Source: Vibrio mimicus (GTDB lineage: Bacteria > Pseudomonadota > Gammaproteobacteria > Enterobacterales > Vibrionaceae). From it: a DNA stretch of 64,000 nt. The first letter of the stretch is position 1, and the number at the start of each line of letters is the position of its first letter. The translations under genes and the position numbers were made by a program. The notes below the pieces were generated by a model. That model had not been told where the DNA came from, did no database searches, and saw nothing but the letters and a program-made list of their open reading frames with translations. Shown here in pieces: positions 50,871 through 60,979 of the stretch. The stretch lies in assembly GCF_019048845.1 (NCBI RefSeq), contig NZ_CP077426.1, positions 2,775,501-2,839,500 on the forward strand, written 5' to 3'.

Positions 50871-51908
50871 TTAAAATGCTTTTAAATCCAACTCGATTTT
50901 GATCTGCACTTCTTGCGCATCCACCACACCACGCGCCATCAGCTGTTTGGCGTTTTGCTCCATGGTTTGCATGCCATGAGCGGCACCGGTTTGGATGATT
51001 GAATACATCTGCGCCACTTTATCTTCACGGATCAAGTTCCGGATTGCCGGCGTCGCCAGCATGATTTCATGGCACGCAACGCGGCCACCACCCACGCGTT
51101 TTAAGAGCTTTTGCGCGATAACGGCACGCAACGATTCGGACAGCATTGAACGCACCATGTCTTTATCGCTACCGGGAAACACGTCGATAATCCGGTCAAT
51201 GGTTTTTGCCGCCGAGCTGGTGTGCAATGTACCAAACACCAAGTGACCCGTTTCTGCCGCGGTAAGCGCCAAGCTAATGGTTTCTTGGTCACGCAGCTCA
51301 CCAACCAGAATCACATCTGGGTCTTCACGCAATGCCGAGCGCAGGGCATTTTTAAAACTGTGGGTATCACGGTGTACTTCGCGTTGGTTGATCAAACACT
51401 TATTGTTGCTGTGCACAAACTCAATCGGATCTTCAATGGTCAAAATATGCTTATTGTGATGAGCATTCACGTAGTCAACCATCGCCGCGAGCGTGGTCGA
51501 TTTGCCCGAACCGGTAGGTCCAGTTACTAAGACTAAGCCTTTTTCATAATTGGCGATCTTGGTGAAAATCTCAGGCGCTTCTAGCTGATCCAAAGTTGGG
51601 ATCATGGTTGGAATGGTACGAAATACCGCCGAGCATCCACGCGATTGGTGAAACGCGTTAACCCGGAAACGGCCAACGTTAGGCAATTCAAAAGAAAAAT
51701 CGACTTCTAATTTTTCTTCATATTCACTGCGCTGGGCATCATTCATAATTTCAAATACCAAGCGATGTACGTCAGAATGGGTAAAAGCAGGCACGCCAAG
51801 CTTCCTAACTTCACCATCAATCCGTACCATAGGCGGAACACCGGCGGAAAGATGTAGATCTGACGCGTTATGCTTTACACTAAATTCCAGTAACTCAGCG
51901 ATATCCAT
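50871..51908 (-). CDS. pilT: Type IV pilus retraction ATPase PilT
   Basis: 345 residues. Walker A GPTGSGKSTTLAAM, Walker B DVILVGELRDQET, and AETGHLVFGTLHTSSAAKTIDR; the C-terminal region has IRNLIREDKVAQMYSIIQTG typical of PilT (AIRNLIRE). Powers retraction for twitching, DNA uptake and host contact. Divergent from yggS with only 25 bp between. Confidence 0.97.
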   Translation of the reverse strand: MDIAELLEFSVKHNASDLHLSAGVPPMVRIDGEVRKLGVPAFTHSDVHRLVFEIMNDAQRSEYEEKLEVDFSFELPNVGRFRVNAFHQSRGCSAVFRTIPTMIPTLDQLEAPEIFTKIANYEKGLVLVTGPTGSGKSTTLAAMVDYVNAHHNKHILTIEDPIEFVHSNNKCLINQREVHRDTHSFKNALRSALREDPDVILVGELRDQETISLALTAAETGHLVFGTLHTSSAAKTIDRIIDVFPGSDKDMVRSMLSESLRAVIAQKLLKRVGGGRVACHEIMLATPAIRNLIREDKVAQMYSIIQTGAAHGMQTMEQNAKQLMARGVVDAQEVQIKIELDLKAF

Positions 51909-51933
51909 TTAAATTCCTTAATAAAGTCTGGCT

Positions 51934-52644
51934 ATGCGTAGTATTCAACAAAATATTGAACATATCACTGCACAGATCGAAAACGCACAACAAAAGTGTG
52001 GACGCGCTCGAAGCGCTGTGCAACTTCTCGCGGTAAGCAAAACTAAACCAATCGAGGCGATTCTTGAAGCAACTCGAGCAGGGCAACGCTGCTTTGGTGA
52101 AAATTATGTGCAAGAAGGCGTGGATAAAATCCGCTATTTTGCCGAGCATCATCCACAATTAGCGTTGGAGTGGCACTTTATCGGTCCACTACAGTCGAAT
52201 AAAACGCGCTTAGTCGCGGAACATTTTGACTGGGTGCACACCATTGAGCGCGAGAAAATTGCCTTGCGCCTTAATGAACAACGCCCTGCGGGCATGCCGC
52301 CACTGCAAGTGCTGATTCAGGTCAATACCAGCGGTGAAGCCTCGAAATCCGGTATCGAACCGCAGCAATTATTTACATTAGCTGAATTGATTTCTGGCCT
52401 GCCAAACCTCACGTTAAGAGGGCTGATGTCAATTCCTGAAAACGTACCGGATTACCCTGCGCAGCTGGCAGCGTTTACCCAATTAGCCGAATTGCAGCAA
52501 CAATTGGCTCAGAAATACCCACAGATTGATACCTTATCCATGGGCATGAGTGGTGATATGCAAGCGGCGATTGAAGCTGGCAGCACCATAGTGCGGATTG
52601 GTACGGCGATTTTTGGCGAGCGCGATTACAGCCGTAACGCTTAA
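51934..52644 (+). CDS. yggS: PLP-binding protein YggS (PROSC family)
   Basis: 236 residues. PLP-Lys in LLAVSKTKP; HFIGPLQSNKTR; LSMGMSGDMQAAIEAGSTIVRIGTAIFG. Keeps pyridoxal phosphate balance. First of yggS-proC-yggT-yggU; its promoter must overlap pilT since the divergent gap is only 25 bp. Shine-Dalgarno is weak. Confidence 0.95.
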   Translation: MRSIQQNIEHITAQIENAQQKCGRARSAVQLLAVSKTKPIEAILEATRAGQRCFGENYVQEGVDKIRYFAEHHPQLALEWHFIGPLQSNKTRLVAEHFDWVHTIEREKIALRLNEQRPAGMPPLQVLIQVNTSGEASKSGIEPQQLFTLAELISGLPNLTLRGLMSIPENVPDYPAQLAAFTQLAELQQQLAQKYPQIDTLSMGMSGDMQAAIEAGSTIVRIGTAIFGERDYSRNA

Positions 52645-52697
52645 CGTTTGGAATACTCGTTGCGACGAGTGCACTATTTTAGATTTGAGAGCATCGA

Positions 52698-53516
52698 ATG
52701 GAACAGAGAAGCATCGCCTTTATCGGCGCAGGAAACATGGCGCACGCCATTATTGCGGGATTGATTGCCAGTGGTTATGCCGCGAATAACATCGTTGCGA
52801 CCGCGCCTTCACTCACGCGCCGCGAGCCTCTTGAAGCGCAATATGGCATTCGCACCACCAGCGATAACCTTGCTGCGGCGCAACACGCCGATGTGGTGGT
52901 GTTAGCGGTCAAACCACAACTGATGGCAGAGGTGTGTAAGCCACTACAAGCGGTCGATTTCTCTGGAAAATTGGTTATCTCGATTGCAGCAGGCGTGTCG
53001 GTGAAACGACTCAATGAAATGCTGGCAACCCAACTCAATTTAGTGCGTGTGATGCCCAATACCCCTTCGCTGGTGAACCGTGGTATGAGTGGCTTGTATG
53101 CGCCAGATTCGGTGAGCGAAACAGATAAAACTTTTACCACGCAACTGATGCAAAGCGTCGGTGAAGTGTGCTGGGTAGAAAACGAATCCGGCATCAACAG
53201 CGTGATTGCTGCCGCAGGGAGCGCTCCCGCTTATTTCTTCTTGTTTATGCAAGCCATGCAGCAAGAAGCCATGGCACAAGGCTTTGATGAAGCAACCGCG
53301 CGCTTGCTGGTACAACAATCGGCGCTCGGTGCCGCAGAAATGGTCAAAGCAAATCCAGAAACATCACTGGCGACACTGCGTGAACAAGTGACGTCAAAAG
53401 GCGGCACAACAGCGCAAGCGATCCAAACTTTTAATGATCACCAGCTTAGCGATATCGTCGCGAAAGCGATGCAAGCGGCCGTTGCTCGCGCGCAGGAAAT
53501 GGAACAACTATTTTAA
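52698..53516 (+). CDS. proC: Pyrroline-5-carboxylate reductase
   Basis: 272 residues. Rossmann AFIGAGNMAHAII; VLAVKPQLM; MPNTPSLVNRGMSGL; GSAPAYFFLFMQAM; SKGGTTAQAI. Last step of proline synthesis. Full length. Confidence 0.97.
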   Translation: MEQRSIAFIGAGNMAHAIIAGLIASGYAANNIVATAPSLTRREPLEAQYGIRTTSDNLAAAQHADVVVLAVKPQLMAEVCKPLQAVDFSGKLVISIAAGVSVKRLNEMLATQLNLVRVMPNTPSLVNRGMSGLYAPDSVSETDKTFTTQLMQSVGEVCWVENESGINSVIAAAGSAPAYFFLFMQAMQQEAMAQGFDEATARLLVQQSALGAAEMVKANPETSLATLREQVTSKGGTTAQAIQTFNDHQLSDIVAKAMQAAVARAQEMEQLF

Positions 53517-53570
53517 TCTTAAGGCAGCTCTCATCAATACGAGCAGCCGCCAAATCAATAAGGGCAACTT

Positions 53571-54128
53571 ATGAATTCAATGAGCTTTCTCATCAATACC
53601 CTGTTTGACCTCTACATCATGGTGGTCATTTTGCGCATTTGGCTGCAAGCCGCGCGCGCTGATTTCTACAATCCGTTTTCTCAATTTATTGTTAAAGCCA
53701 CACAACCTGTGGTTGGTCCCCTACGCCGCGTGATCCCGTCATTGGGCAGCATGGACCTCGCCACCGTGCTGTTTGCCTATGTACTCTGCGTGCTGAAATA
53801 TGTGGCTTTGGTACTGATAGCCTCCGGCGGCGCAGTCACTTTCAGTGCTGATTTCCTCTTCCTCGGCTTGCTCTCTCTGATCAAAGCTGCGGGCGGCTTG
53901 TTGTTCTGGGTCTTGTTGATCCGCGCTATCCTAAGCTGGGTCAGCCAAGGCCGCAGCCCAATTGAGTACGTGTTCAACCAACTCACTGAACCTATGCTCG
54001 CGCCGATCCGTCGCATTATTCCGGTGATGGGCGGCTTTGATCTCAGCATTCTGGTGCTGTTTATTGTGCTGCAATTTACCAACTTCCTGATGGGCGATGT
54101 GATTGGTCCTATCTGGTATCAGTTGTAA
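53571..54128 (+). CDS. yggT: YggT-family membrane protein
   Basis: 185 residues, two tandem YGGT modules each with paired hydrophobic helices and NPF/GPL...RRVIPS repeats (residues about 30-65 and 130-160). Inner membrane; linked to osmotic adaptation in E. coli. Stop overlaps the yggU start (TAATG). Confidence 0.94.
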   Translation: MNSMSFLINTLFDLYIMVVILRIWLQAARADFYNPFSQFIVKATQPVVGPLRRVIPSLGSMDLATVLFAYVLCVLKYVALVLIASGGAVTFSADFLFLGLLSLIKAAGGLLFWVLLIRAILSWVSQGRSPIEYVFNQLTEPMLAPIRRIIPVMGGFDLSILVLFIVLQFTNFLMGDVIGPIWYQL

Positions 54129-54418
54129 TGGCTGCCGTATGGCGCGAAGGAGATGACTTACTGCTGCGGCTCTATATTCAACCAAAAGCGAGCCGCGACA
54201 GCATTGTCGGCCTGCATGGTGAGGAACTCAAAGTCGCCATCACCGCGCCGCCGATTGATGGTAAAGCCAACGCACACTTGAGCAAATTTCTCGCCAAGCA
54301 GTGCAAAGTGGCGAAAGGTTCGGTGGTGATCGAAAAAGGCGAACTGGGACGCCACAAACAAGTGCGTATCCTACAGCCAAGCCAGATCCCACCTGAAATT
54401 GCAGCACTGATTGAATAA
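54128..54418 (+). CDS. yggU: DUF167 family protein YggU
   Basis: 96 residues. [32 protein letters not shown] is the DUF167 signature. Small soluble protein of unknown role, coupled to yggT. Ends 5 bp before a terminator. Confidence 0.94.
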   Translation: MAAVWREGDDLLLRLYIQPKASRDSIVGLHGEELKVAITAPPIDGKANAHLSKFLAKQCKVAKGSVVIEKGELGRHKQVRILQPSQIPPEIAALIE

Positions 54419-54422
54419 TCAC

Positions 54423-54446
54423 ACTCCCTCTCTGAGGGAGTTTTTT
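54423..54446 (+). terminator. Terminator after yggU
   Basis: ACTCCCTC - TCT - GAGGGAGT followed by T-run. Confidence 0.92.
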
Positions 54447-54463
54447 CACAAGGAGAATCGATT

Positions 54464-54895
54464 ATGCGTAAATGGATGATGGCACTACTGCTCACCCTAT
54501 TGGCTTTGCCGGCGAGTGCTGAGCAGCTAAAAACCATTAAAGATATTGAAGTGCACTATTCGGCATTCAACTCAACCTTTTTAACCCCGAAGGTGGCGAG
54601 CAGTTATCAGCTGACGCGCAACGGTTATACCGCAATTCTCAATATCAGCGTGTTAGATCGCGCGTCACTCGGTAAACCGGCAACCGAAGCCAAGCTGACC
54701 GGCCATGCCAAAAACCTGATTGGTAACTTGCGTGAACTGAGCTTTAAGCAAGTCAAAGAAGGCAACGCGATTTACTACTTGGCGGAAGTGCCGATCAGCA
54801 ATGAAGAGATGCTGACCTTTGATATTGATGTCGATGCCGGCCTAAAAGGGGCGGGAAAATTGACCTTCAGCCAAAAGTTCTATACCGAACAGTAA
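54464..54895 (+). CDS. DUF4426 periplasmic protein
   Basis: 143 residues, AAGGAG before ATG. Signal peptide cut near ASA/EQL; mature part begins with IKDIEVHYSAFNSTFLTPKVA, the DUF4426 pattern. Function unknown; found in this place in vibrios. Confidence 0.88.
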   Translation: MRKWMMALLLTLLALPASAEQLKTIKDIEVHYSAFNSTFLTPKVASSYQLTRNGYTAILNISVLDRASLGKPATEAKLTGHAKNLIGNLRELSFKQVKEGNAIYYLAEVPISNEEMLTFDIDVDAGLKGAGKLTFSQKFYTEQ

Positions 54896-54908
54896 TTTTA
54901 TAGAAGAC

Positions 54909-54945
54909 ATGGGGAATCTACGACGCAGCCGTCGGGTTTCCCCAT
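54909..54945 (+). promoter_or_regulatory. Structured leader before rdgB
   Basis: Nested hairpin: outer ATGGGGAA / TTCCCCAT and inner GACG - CAGC - CGTC, with short internal loops and no T-run. 20 bases before the rdgB start; may be a 3'-end stabiliser of the upstream gene or a leader. Confidence 0.45.
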
Positions 54946-54964
54946 ATAAACCACAGAGAACAGC

Positions 54965-55567
54965 ATGAAAAAGATCGTTTTAGCCACGGGCAATCAAGGC
55001 AAAGTGCGTGAAATGGCGGACCTATTGTCCGATTTTGGGTTTGATGTCGTCGCGCAAAGCGAATTCAACGTCCCTGAAGTGGCAGAAACAGGCACCACTT
55101 TTATTGAAAATGCGATCATCAAGGCACGTCATGCCGCGCAAATTACCGGATTACCGGCGATTGCCGATGATTCCGGTTTGGAAGTGGACTACCTAAACGG
55201 TGCGCCGGGCATCTATTCCGCGCGCTACGCGGGCGAGCATGCCAACGACGGTGACAATCTCAATAAGCTGCTAGTGGCGATGCAAGATGTGCCAGACGAC
55301 CAGCGCAGCGCGCGTTTTCATTGTGTACTGGTGTTGATGCGCCACGCCGATGATCCAACGCCTATCGTTTGCCATGGCAAGTGGGAAGGCAAAATCCTCA
55401 CCGCACCACACGGTAGTAATGGCTTTGGTTACGATCCTATTTTCTGGGTTCCGGAAGAAAAATGCGCTTCTGCTGAGCTAGAACCAGTACGCAAAAAACA
55501 GCTTTCACACCGCGGCAAAGCCCTGCAAAAACTATTCAAAGCAATTGAAGAGCAGCGAGCATGCTAA
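54965..55567 (+). CDS. rdgB: Non-canonical purine NTP pyrophosphatase
   Basis: 200 residues. [69 protein letters not shown]. Removes ITP/XTP from the nucleotide pool. Overlaps hemW by 7 bp. Confidence 0.97.
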   Translation: MKKIVLATGNQGKVREMADLLSDFGFDVVAQSEFNVPEVAETGTTFIENAIIKARHAAQITGLPAIADDSGLEVDYLNGAPGIYSARYAGEHANDGDNLNKLLVAMQDVPDDQRSARFHCVLVLMRHADDPTPIVCHGKWEGKILTAPHGSNGFGYDPIFWVPEEKCASAELEPVRKKQLSHRGKALQKLFKAIEEQRAC

Positions 55568-56736
55568 CGCCTCCGCCGCTTAGCTTGTACATTCATATTC
55601 CGTGGTGCGTGCAGAAATGCCCGTACTGCGATTTCAACTCGCACGCGCAGAAAGGCGAGATTCCTGAGCAAGAGTATTTGGATGCACTGCTGGAAGATCT
55701 GGATCGCGACATCGAACGTTACCAGCTCAAGGGAGATCCGCGCCTGCTGCACTCGATCTTTATTGGCGGTGGCACACCGAGCCTTATCTCAGCAGAAGGG
55801 ATCGCGCGCTTGCTGCAAGGCGTTGCCGAGCGTATTGCGTTTAAGCCAGAGATTGAAATCACCATGGAAGCCAACCCCGGCACGATTGAAGCGCAGCGTT
55901 TTGCTGGCTATCGCACCGCGGGAGTCACGCGTATTTCGATTGGTGTGCAGAGTTTTGAGCCAGAAAAATTAGCGCGTTTAGGACGCATCCACGGCCAACA
56001 AGAAGCAGTTCGCGCCGCACAGTTAGCACACCAAATTGGCCTCAACAGCTTTAATTTGGATTTGATGCACGGTTTACCGGATCAAACGCCCGAGCAAGCA
56101 CTGGCTGATTTGGATCAGGCGATCGCGCTCAATCCGCCGCATCTCTCTTGGTATCAACTGACTATTGAACCCAACACGCTGTTTTACTCGAAACAGCCCA
56201 AACTGCCGGATGAAGATGCGCTATGGGATATTTTCGAGCTAGGACATAAAAAGCTCAGTGATGCAGGATATGTGCAGTATGAGATCTCCGGCTATAGCAA
56301 ACCAGGCTATCAGTGTCAGCACAACCTCAACTATTGGCGCTTTGGTGATTACCTCGGGATTGGCTGCGGCGCGCACGGCAAACTGAGTTTTGCTGATGGA
56401 CGCATTGTCCGCACCACCAAAACCAAGCATCCGCGCGGCTACTTGGCAGCGTTGAACAATCTGGCCAAAGCCTATTTGGATAGCGAGCAGTTGGTTGCCG
56501 ATCAAGACAAGCCGTTTGAGTTCTTTATGAACCGCTTCCGCCTGATTGAACCGTGCCCAAAAGCCGATTTTACCGCCACTACGGGACTTACGATTGACGT
56601 GATCCGTCCAACCTTAGATTGGGCAATCAGCGAAGGCTATCTCAGTGAAGATGATCAGCACTGGCAAATCACGGAAAAGGGCAAACTGTTCCTCAATGAT
56701 CTGCTCGAAGCCTTTATGGCCGATGATGAAGAATGA
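55561..56736 (+). CDS. hemW: Radical SAM haem chaperone HemW
   Basis: 391 residues. Radical SAM cluster C-x3-C-x2-C in [18 protein letters not shown]; HemN-type C-terminal domain. Lacks coproporphyrinogen-oxidase-specific residues by family, so called HemW rather than HemN. Convergent with the next gene, one base apart. Confidence 0.94.
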   Translation: MLTPPPLSLYIHIPWCVQKCPYCDFNSHAQKGEIPEQEYLDALLEDLDRDIERYQLKGDPRLLHSIFIGGGTPSLISAEGIARLLQGVAERIAFKPEIEITMEANPGTIEAQRFAGYRTAGVTRISIGVQSFEPEKLARLGRIHGQQEAVRAAQLAHQIGLNSFNLDLMHGLPDQTPEQALADLDQAIALNPPHLSWYQLTIEPNTLFYSKQPKLPDEDALWDIFELGHKKLSDAGYVQYEISGYSKPGYQCQHNLNYWRFGDYLGIGCGAHGKLSFADGRIVRTTKTKHPRGYLAALNNLAKAYLDSEQLVADQDKPFEFFMNRFRLIEPCPKADFTATTGLTIDVIRPTLDWAISEGYLSEDDQHWQITEKGKLFLNDLLEAFMADDEE

Positions 56737-56737
56737 T

Positions 56738-57364
56738 TTATTGAGAGAGAAGATCGGCGTCTAACATCTGCCAAATGTGCAGAGCAAGATAAGTACGATA
56801 TGGCGTTGCTGCCGTGAGGATATCCTCAGGTGCAACGCCTTCTTTTTGCGCCAACCTATTTAAACCGCGTGTCAAAGCGGCATCGCCTGACGACCACACA
56901 TCAGGTAATGCGAAGAAAAACATCAGAGCCATCTCGGCAGTCCACTGACCAACACCCCACAATTGCACTAACTGCTGAGTAATAAAATCTGCTTCGTGGC
57001 GTTGAAAGATCGCTTCCGAAAGGGTGCCATCAAGCAGTGCACGATTAATTCCAATCAGGGTTTTGACTTTTGCATTGGATAAGCCACAGGCACGCAGCGC
57101 AGCATACTGCTCTTCAACTAACAATGCTGGTAAGGAGCCGTGTTGTTGGCATAGCTCATCCACTCGTCCCCAAATGGTTTTCGCGGCTGTCACCGATAAC
57201 TGTTGCCCAGCCACCGCTCGGCAGAGATAAGGCAAAAAACGATCTGGCGTTTGAGGGGCAAGGCTACGCGGGCCGTTGTGAGCTAGAACCTGACATAGAT
57301 GAGGGAAGTCGGCACACTGCGCCAACAAATGTTGATGGATCTGTTGCTCGTTACTTTCTGCCAT
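56738..57364 (-). CDS. AlkA-like 3-methyladenine DNA glycosylase
   Basis: 208 residues. HhH-GPD core: helix-hairpin-helix LVQLWGVGQWTAEMALMF with catalytic Asp in WSSGDAAL. Excises alkylated bases. Resembles AlkA/MAG without the N-terminal domain or FeS Cys. Close to glsA on the same strand, 49 bp apart. Confidence 0.85.
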   Translation of the reverse strand: MAESNEQQIHQHLLAQCADFPHLCQVLAHNGPRSLAPQTPDRFLPYLCRAVAGQQLSVTAAKTIWGRVDELCQQHGSLPALLVEEQYAALRACGLSNAKVKTLIGINRALLDGTLSEAIFQRHEADFITQQLVQLWGVGQWTAEMALMFFFALPDVWSSGDAALTRGLNRLAQKEGVAPEDILTAATPYRTYLALHIWQMLDADLLSQ

Positions 57365-57413
57365 CGGCTTCCCTGCCCTATGTGCTTAAAAAATCGAAGT
57401 TAAATCATCGGCG

Positions 57414-58334
57414 TTAAAAAATCGAACGGCCAATCCGCTGCGCGAGTAGCTCTAACGCGCGAGTACCCGCGAGCGAATTACCCGATTGATCCAACGCAGG
57501 GGACCACACTGCAATCGTCATCTCTCCCGGCACCACAGCAATAATCCCGCCGCCGACACCTGATTTCCCCGGCATACCGACTCGATAGGCAAACTCTCCT
57601 GCCCCATCATACAAGCCGCAAGTCGCTAGCAAGGCATTAGTTTGTTTACTTTGGGTTGGCGTGATCACCGTCTCACCCGTCACCACAGAAACACCTTTAT
57701 TCGCCAAATAGCTGAAGGTTTTCGCCAGCTCAACACAGCTCATTTTCAATGCGCAGGCGTGAAAATAGTTGTGCAGTACCGGAATAACCTCATTGTGGAA
57801 ATTGCCAAAAGAACGCATCAAATAGGCAATCGCGGCGTTGCGATCACTGTGCATCATCTCCGATGCTGCCACGACTTTGTCATAAGCAATGAGCGGCTCA
57901 CCGCTGAGTTGGCGTACAAACTCCAACAGACGCTGACGAGGTGCAGAGAGGCGACTTTGCAGCATGTCGCACACCACAATCGCGCCCGCATTGATAAACG
58001 GATTACGCGGAATCCCCTGCTCCATTTCAAGCTGAATTAGCGAGTTGAATGCTTGGCCGGAAGGTTCTTTACCCACGCGACTCCACAGTTCATCCGGTTG
58101 ATACAAACCCATAGCCAAAGTCAAACTCAGCACTTTGGAGATCGACTGAATCGAAAACCCTTCCTGCGCATCACCGGCCGAGATCACTTCCCCTTGGTTG
58201 GTGAATACGGCGATGCCCAATTTTTCACTTGGTACTTTGGCGAGTGCGGGAATGTAATCGGCGACTTTACCCTGCCCAGTGAGCGGGCGAACTTCTTCAA
58301 TAATGCTGGCTAAAATCTCTGCTGTTGGCTTCAT
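57414..58334 (-). CDS. glsA: Glutaminase
   Basis: 306 residues from ATG 58334 (MKPTAEIL). Serine-beta-lactamase-like fold: [11 protein letters not shown] with S-x-x-[26 protein letters not shown]. Hydrolyses glutamine to glutamate and ammonia. Standard length. Confidence 0.96.
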   Translation of the reverse strand: MKPTAEILASIIEEVRPLTGQGKVADYIPALAKVPSEKLGIAVFTNQGEVISAGDAQEGFSIQSISKVLSLTLAMGLYQPDELWSRVGKEPSGQAFNSLIQLEMEQGIPRNPFINAGAIVVCDMLQSRLSAPRQRLLEFVRQLSGEPLIAYDKVVAASEMMHSDRNAAIAYLMRSFGNFHNEVIPVLHNYFHACALKMSCVELAKTFSYLANKGVSVVTGETVITPTQSKQTNALLATCGLYDGAGEFAYRVGMPGKSGVGGGIIAVVPGEMTIAVWSPALDQSGNSLAGTRALELLAQRIGRSIF

Positions 58335-58401
58335 GGTTGACTCTTTATTATTAGTTTGTCTCAAGCTACTTCAGCTGTTCAATAGCTCGAGGATTAGGGT
58401 C

Positions 58402-58428
58402 AAAAAAGCCAACATCAAATGTTGGCTT
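58402..58428 (-). terminator. trmB terminator beyond the ERIC
   Basis: AAGCCAACAT - CAA - ATGTTGGCTT; on the minus strand followed by six T. It lies after the ERIC, so ERIC is transcribed with trmB. Confidence 0.88.
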
Positions 58429-58442
58429 AAGCAAAATTCTCT

Positions 58443-58570
58443 ATACCCAAACTACTTGGAGTTGCAGCTAGGCGGCAAGTGAGTTCATCCCCATGAGCAT
58501 AGACAGACTATGTGATTGGGGTGAATGAACGTAGCCAACACCGCTGCAGCTTCAAATAGGAAGGGGATAT
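58443..58570. repeat. ERIC (IRU) element, full length (128 bp)
   Basis: Begins ATACCCAAAC, contains GAGTTGCAG, GGCGGCAAGTGAGT, ATCCCC, TTGGGGTGAATGAACGTAGCCAAC and GCAGCTTCAA, ends GGGGATAT, matching the enterobacterial repetitive intergenic consensus as an imperfect palindrome. Abuts the trmB stop codon at 58571. Confidence 0.93.
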
Positions 58571-59290
58571 TTAAGCAGTGCGTTGGTACTTAATGTCCCA
58601 CACTCCGTGGCCTAAACGGTGACCACGCTGCTCAAACTTAGTCAGTGGGCGATCATCAGGACGCGGAATGTAATCGCCATCGGTTGCCAAGTTAGCAAAA
58701 CCGGGCGCTTGATTCATCACTTCAATCATGTGTTCTGCGTAGTTTTCCCAGTCGGTTGCCATGTGGAATACACCGCTGCCGATGATCAGCTTTTGGCGTA
58801 CCATTTCAGCAAACTCAAGCTGCACGATACGGCGCTTGTGGTGGCGTTTCTTGTGCCATGGGTCTGGGAAGAATAATTGCAAAGTGTGCAGGCTGTTATC
58901 TGGGATCATGTGTGCAAACACTTCCACCGCGTCATGGCACATTACACGCAAGTTAGTCACACCCGCTTCACGCGCCGAAGCCAAACAAGCACCGACACCA
59001 GGGCTGTGCACTTCAATGCCGAGGAAGTTTTTCTCAGGTGCGTTTTTCGCCATTTCGACCAAGGACGCGCCCATGCCAAAACCAATCTCCAACACAACCG
59101 GATTATCGTTACCAAACACCTGTTGCCAATCCAACAGCTCTGGCTGGTAATCAATCCCCATGGTTGGCCAGCACTCTTTCATTGCGGCTTCCTGGCCTTT
59201 GGTCAAACGACCTTCACGACGAACAAAGCTACGAATACGACGCAGCACTTTGCCATCTTCGGTATATTCCTGGGTGATGACTTCGCTCAT
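58571..59290 (-). CDS. trmB: tRNA (guanine-N7)-methyltransferase
   Basis: 239 residues from ATG 59290 (MSEVITQEY). [17 protein letters not shown] (SAM site), [28 protein letters not shown]. Makes m7G46 in tRNA. Its stop codon directly touches the ERIC element. Confidence 0.97.
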   Translation of the reverse strand: MSEVITQEYTEDGKVLRRIRSFVRREGRLTKGQEAAMKECWPTMGIDYQPELLDWQQVFGNDNPVVLEIGFGMGASLVEMAKNAPEKNFLGIEVHSPGVGACLASAREAGVTNLRVMCHDAVEVFAHMIPDNSLHTLQLFFPDPWHKKRHHKRRIVQLEFAEMVRQKLIIGSGVFHMATDWENYAEHMIEVMNQAPGFANLATDGDYIPRPDDRPLTKFEQRGHRLGHGVWDIKYQRTA

Positions 59291-59400
59291 TTCTATTGCC
59301 TGCACATTACTAAATCAGAGCGGGAATTATCCAAAGAATCGTCAACGGTGCAAGTGTTATTACTGACCGTTCACTATCCTGCCCTCAAACTCTTTGCCGC

Positions 59401-59445
59401 TGCCGCCAACACCGCCACAGCTTCGAACAGGAATGAGGAGAATAT
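59401..59445. repeat. Partial ERIC right end upstream of mutY
   Basis: GCCAACACCG-CACAGCTTCGAACAGGAATGAGGAGAATAT-type sequence aligns to the right 45 bases of the 58443-58570 copy; the left part is missing. About 85 bases before the mutY start. Confidence 0.65.
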
Positions 59446-59529
59446 CCCCAATGTTTGTCGGTTTTACTTCACCACCAATCTGTGGTGCAATTTTGCTCCA
59501 CTAGTTTAGACAATAATAATGAGCAAGTC

Positions 59530-60591
59530 GTGACTCCTTTTGCACAGGCCATCCTTACTTGGTATGACGCCTACGGCCGCAAAAACCTGCCGTGGCAACA
59601 AAATAAAAATGCGTATCGCGTTTGGTTATCGGAAATCATGTTACAGCAGACCCAAGTCGCGACCGTGATCCCCTACTTTGAACGCTTTTTAGAGCGCTTT
59701 CCGACCGTACACGCCCTCGCGGCAGCGCCGCAAGATGAAGTGCTGCATTTCTGGACAGGGCTTGGCTACTACGCCAGAGCGCGCAATCTGCATAAAGCGG
59801 CGCAAACCGTAGTGAATGAATATGGCGGCGAGTTTCCGACTGATTTAGAGCAGATGAATGCGCTACCCGGTGTTGGCCGTTCCACCGCGGCAGCCGTACT
59901 CTCTTCCGTGTATAAAAAACCACACGCCATTTTGGATGGTAATGTAAAACGCACTTTGGCGCGCTGCTTTGCCGTTGAAGGTTGGCCGGGGCAAAAAAGT
60001 GTCGAAAACCAGCTTTGGCATTATGCAGAAATGCACACGCCCAAAGTGGATGTTGATAAATACAACCAAGCCATGATGGATATGGGCGCGATGATCTGCA
60101 CTCGCAGCAAGCCAAAATGCAGCCTGTGCCCAGTAGAATCGTTTTGCCTTGCCAAGCAGCAAGGCAACCCCCAAGAGTATCCGGGCAAGAAACCGAAAAC
60201 CGATAAACCCGTCAAAGCCACTTGGTTTGTCATGCTCTATCACGACAATGCCGTCTGGCTTGAGCAGCGCCCGCAAAGTGGAATTTGGGGCGGTTTGTAC
60301 TGCTTCCCGCAATCAGAGATCGCCAATATTCAAACCACCATAGATCAGCGCGCCATAGGCGATAGCACAATAACATCGCAGAAAACCCTGATCGCATTTC
60401 GCCACACCTTTAGCCACTACCATCTCGACATCACGCCGATCTTGCTGCAATTAAGCCGCAAACCGGACATCATCATGGAAGGGAGCAAAGGTCTTTGGTA
60501 TAACTTAAGCCAACCCGATGAGATTGGTCTGGCGGCACCAGTGAAACAACTGTTGCACAGCTTACCTTTCGACATTGATAGCCACATTTAA
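59530..60591 (+). CDS. mutY: A/G-specific adenine glycosylase
   Basis: 353 residues from GTG 59530 ([23 protein letters not shown]), chosen by length and alignment to E. coli MutY; the longer frame to 59455 would start inside the ERIC flank. Hh[15 protein letters not shown], Fe-S Cys set C-x6-C-x2-C-x5-C ([17 protein letters not shown]), C-terminal NUDIX-like 8-oxoG domain. Removes A opposite 8-oxoG. First of mutY-yggX-mltC. Confidence 0.93.
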   Translation: MTPFAQAILTWYDAYGRKNLPWQQNKNAYRVWLSEIMLQQTQVATVIPYFERFLERFPTVHALAAAPQDEVLHFWTGLGYYARARNLHKAAQTVVNEYGGEFPTDLEQMNALPGVGRSTAAAVLSSVYKKPHAILDGNVKRTLARCFAVEGWPGQKSVENQLWHYAEMHTPKVDVDKYNQAMMDMGAMICTRSKPKCSLCPVESFCLAKQQGNPQEYPGKKPKTDKPVKATWFVMLYHDNAVWLEQRPQSGIWGGLYCFPQSEIANIQTTIDQRAIGDSTITSQKTLIAFRHTFSHYHLDITPILLQLSRKPDIIMEGSKGLWYNLSQPDEIGLAAPVKQLLHSLPFDIDSHI

Positions 60592-60604
60592 AGAGGAAGA
60601 GTGA

Positions 60605-60877
60605 ATGGCTCGCACCGTATTTTGTACCCGATTGCAGAAAGAAGCCGATGGCTTGGATTTCCAACTCTATCCCGGCGAACTGGGCAAACGCATTTTCGAC
60701 AACATCTGCAAAGAAGCTTGGGCACAATGGCAAAGCAAACAGACCATGCTGATCAATGAGAAAAAACTCAACATGATGGATCCTGAGCACCGCAAATTAC
60801 TTGAGCAAGAGATGGTTAATTTCCTGTTTGAAGGTAAAGAAGTCCATATCGAAGGTTATACCCCGCCTGCAAAGTAG
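60605..60877 (+). CDS. yggX: Probable Fe(2+)-trafficking protein YggX
   Basis: 90 residues. [18 protein letters not shown] with the conserved Cys, and [18 protein letters not shown]. Protects Fe-S clusters from oxidation. 13 bp after mutY. Confidence 0.95.
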   Translation: MARTVFCTRLQKEADGLDFQLYPGELGKRIFDNICKEAWAQWQSKQTMLINEKKLNMMDPEHRKLLEQEMVNFLFEGKEVHIEGYTPPAK

Positions 60878-60904
60878 GAAATTTCGGATTTCATCTGCTC
60901 GCAA

Positions 60905-60941
60905 AAAATGACATCATGCCGCTCGGTTATGATGTCATTTT
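60905..60941 (+). terminator. Hairpin between yggX and mltC
   Basis: AAAATGACATCAT - 11-base loop - ATGATGTCATTTT, with A-run and T-run. Terminates yggX transcripts at least partly. Confidence 0.82.
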
Positions 60942-60979
60942 CGTATCAGGAGCAGCGAAAGTTCGCTTTAAGGAGGCGC

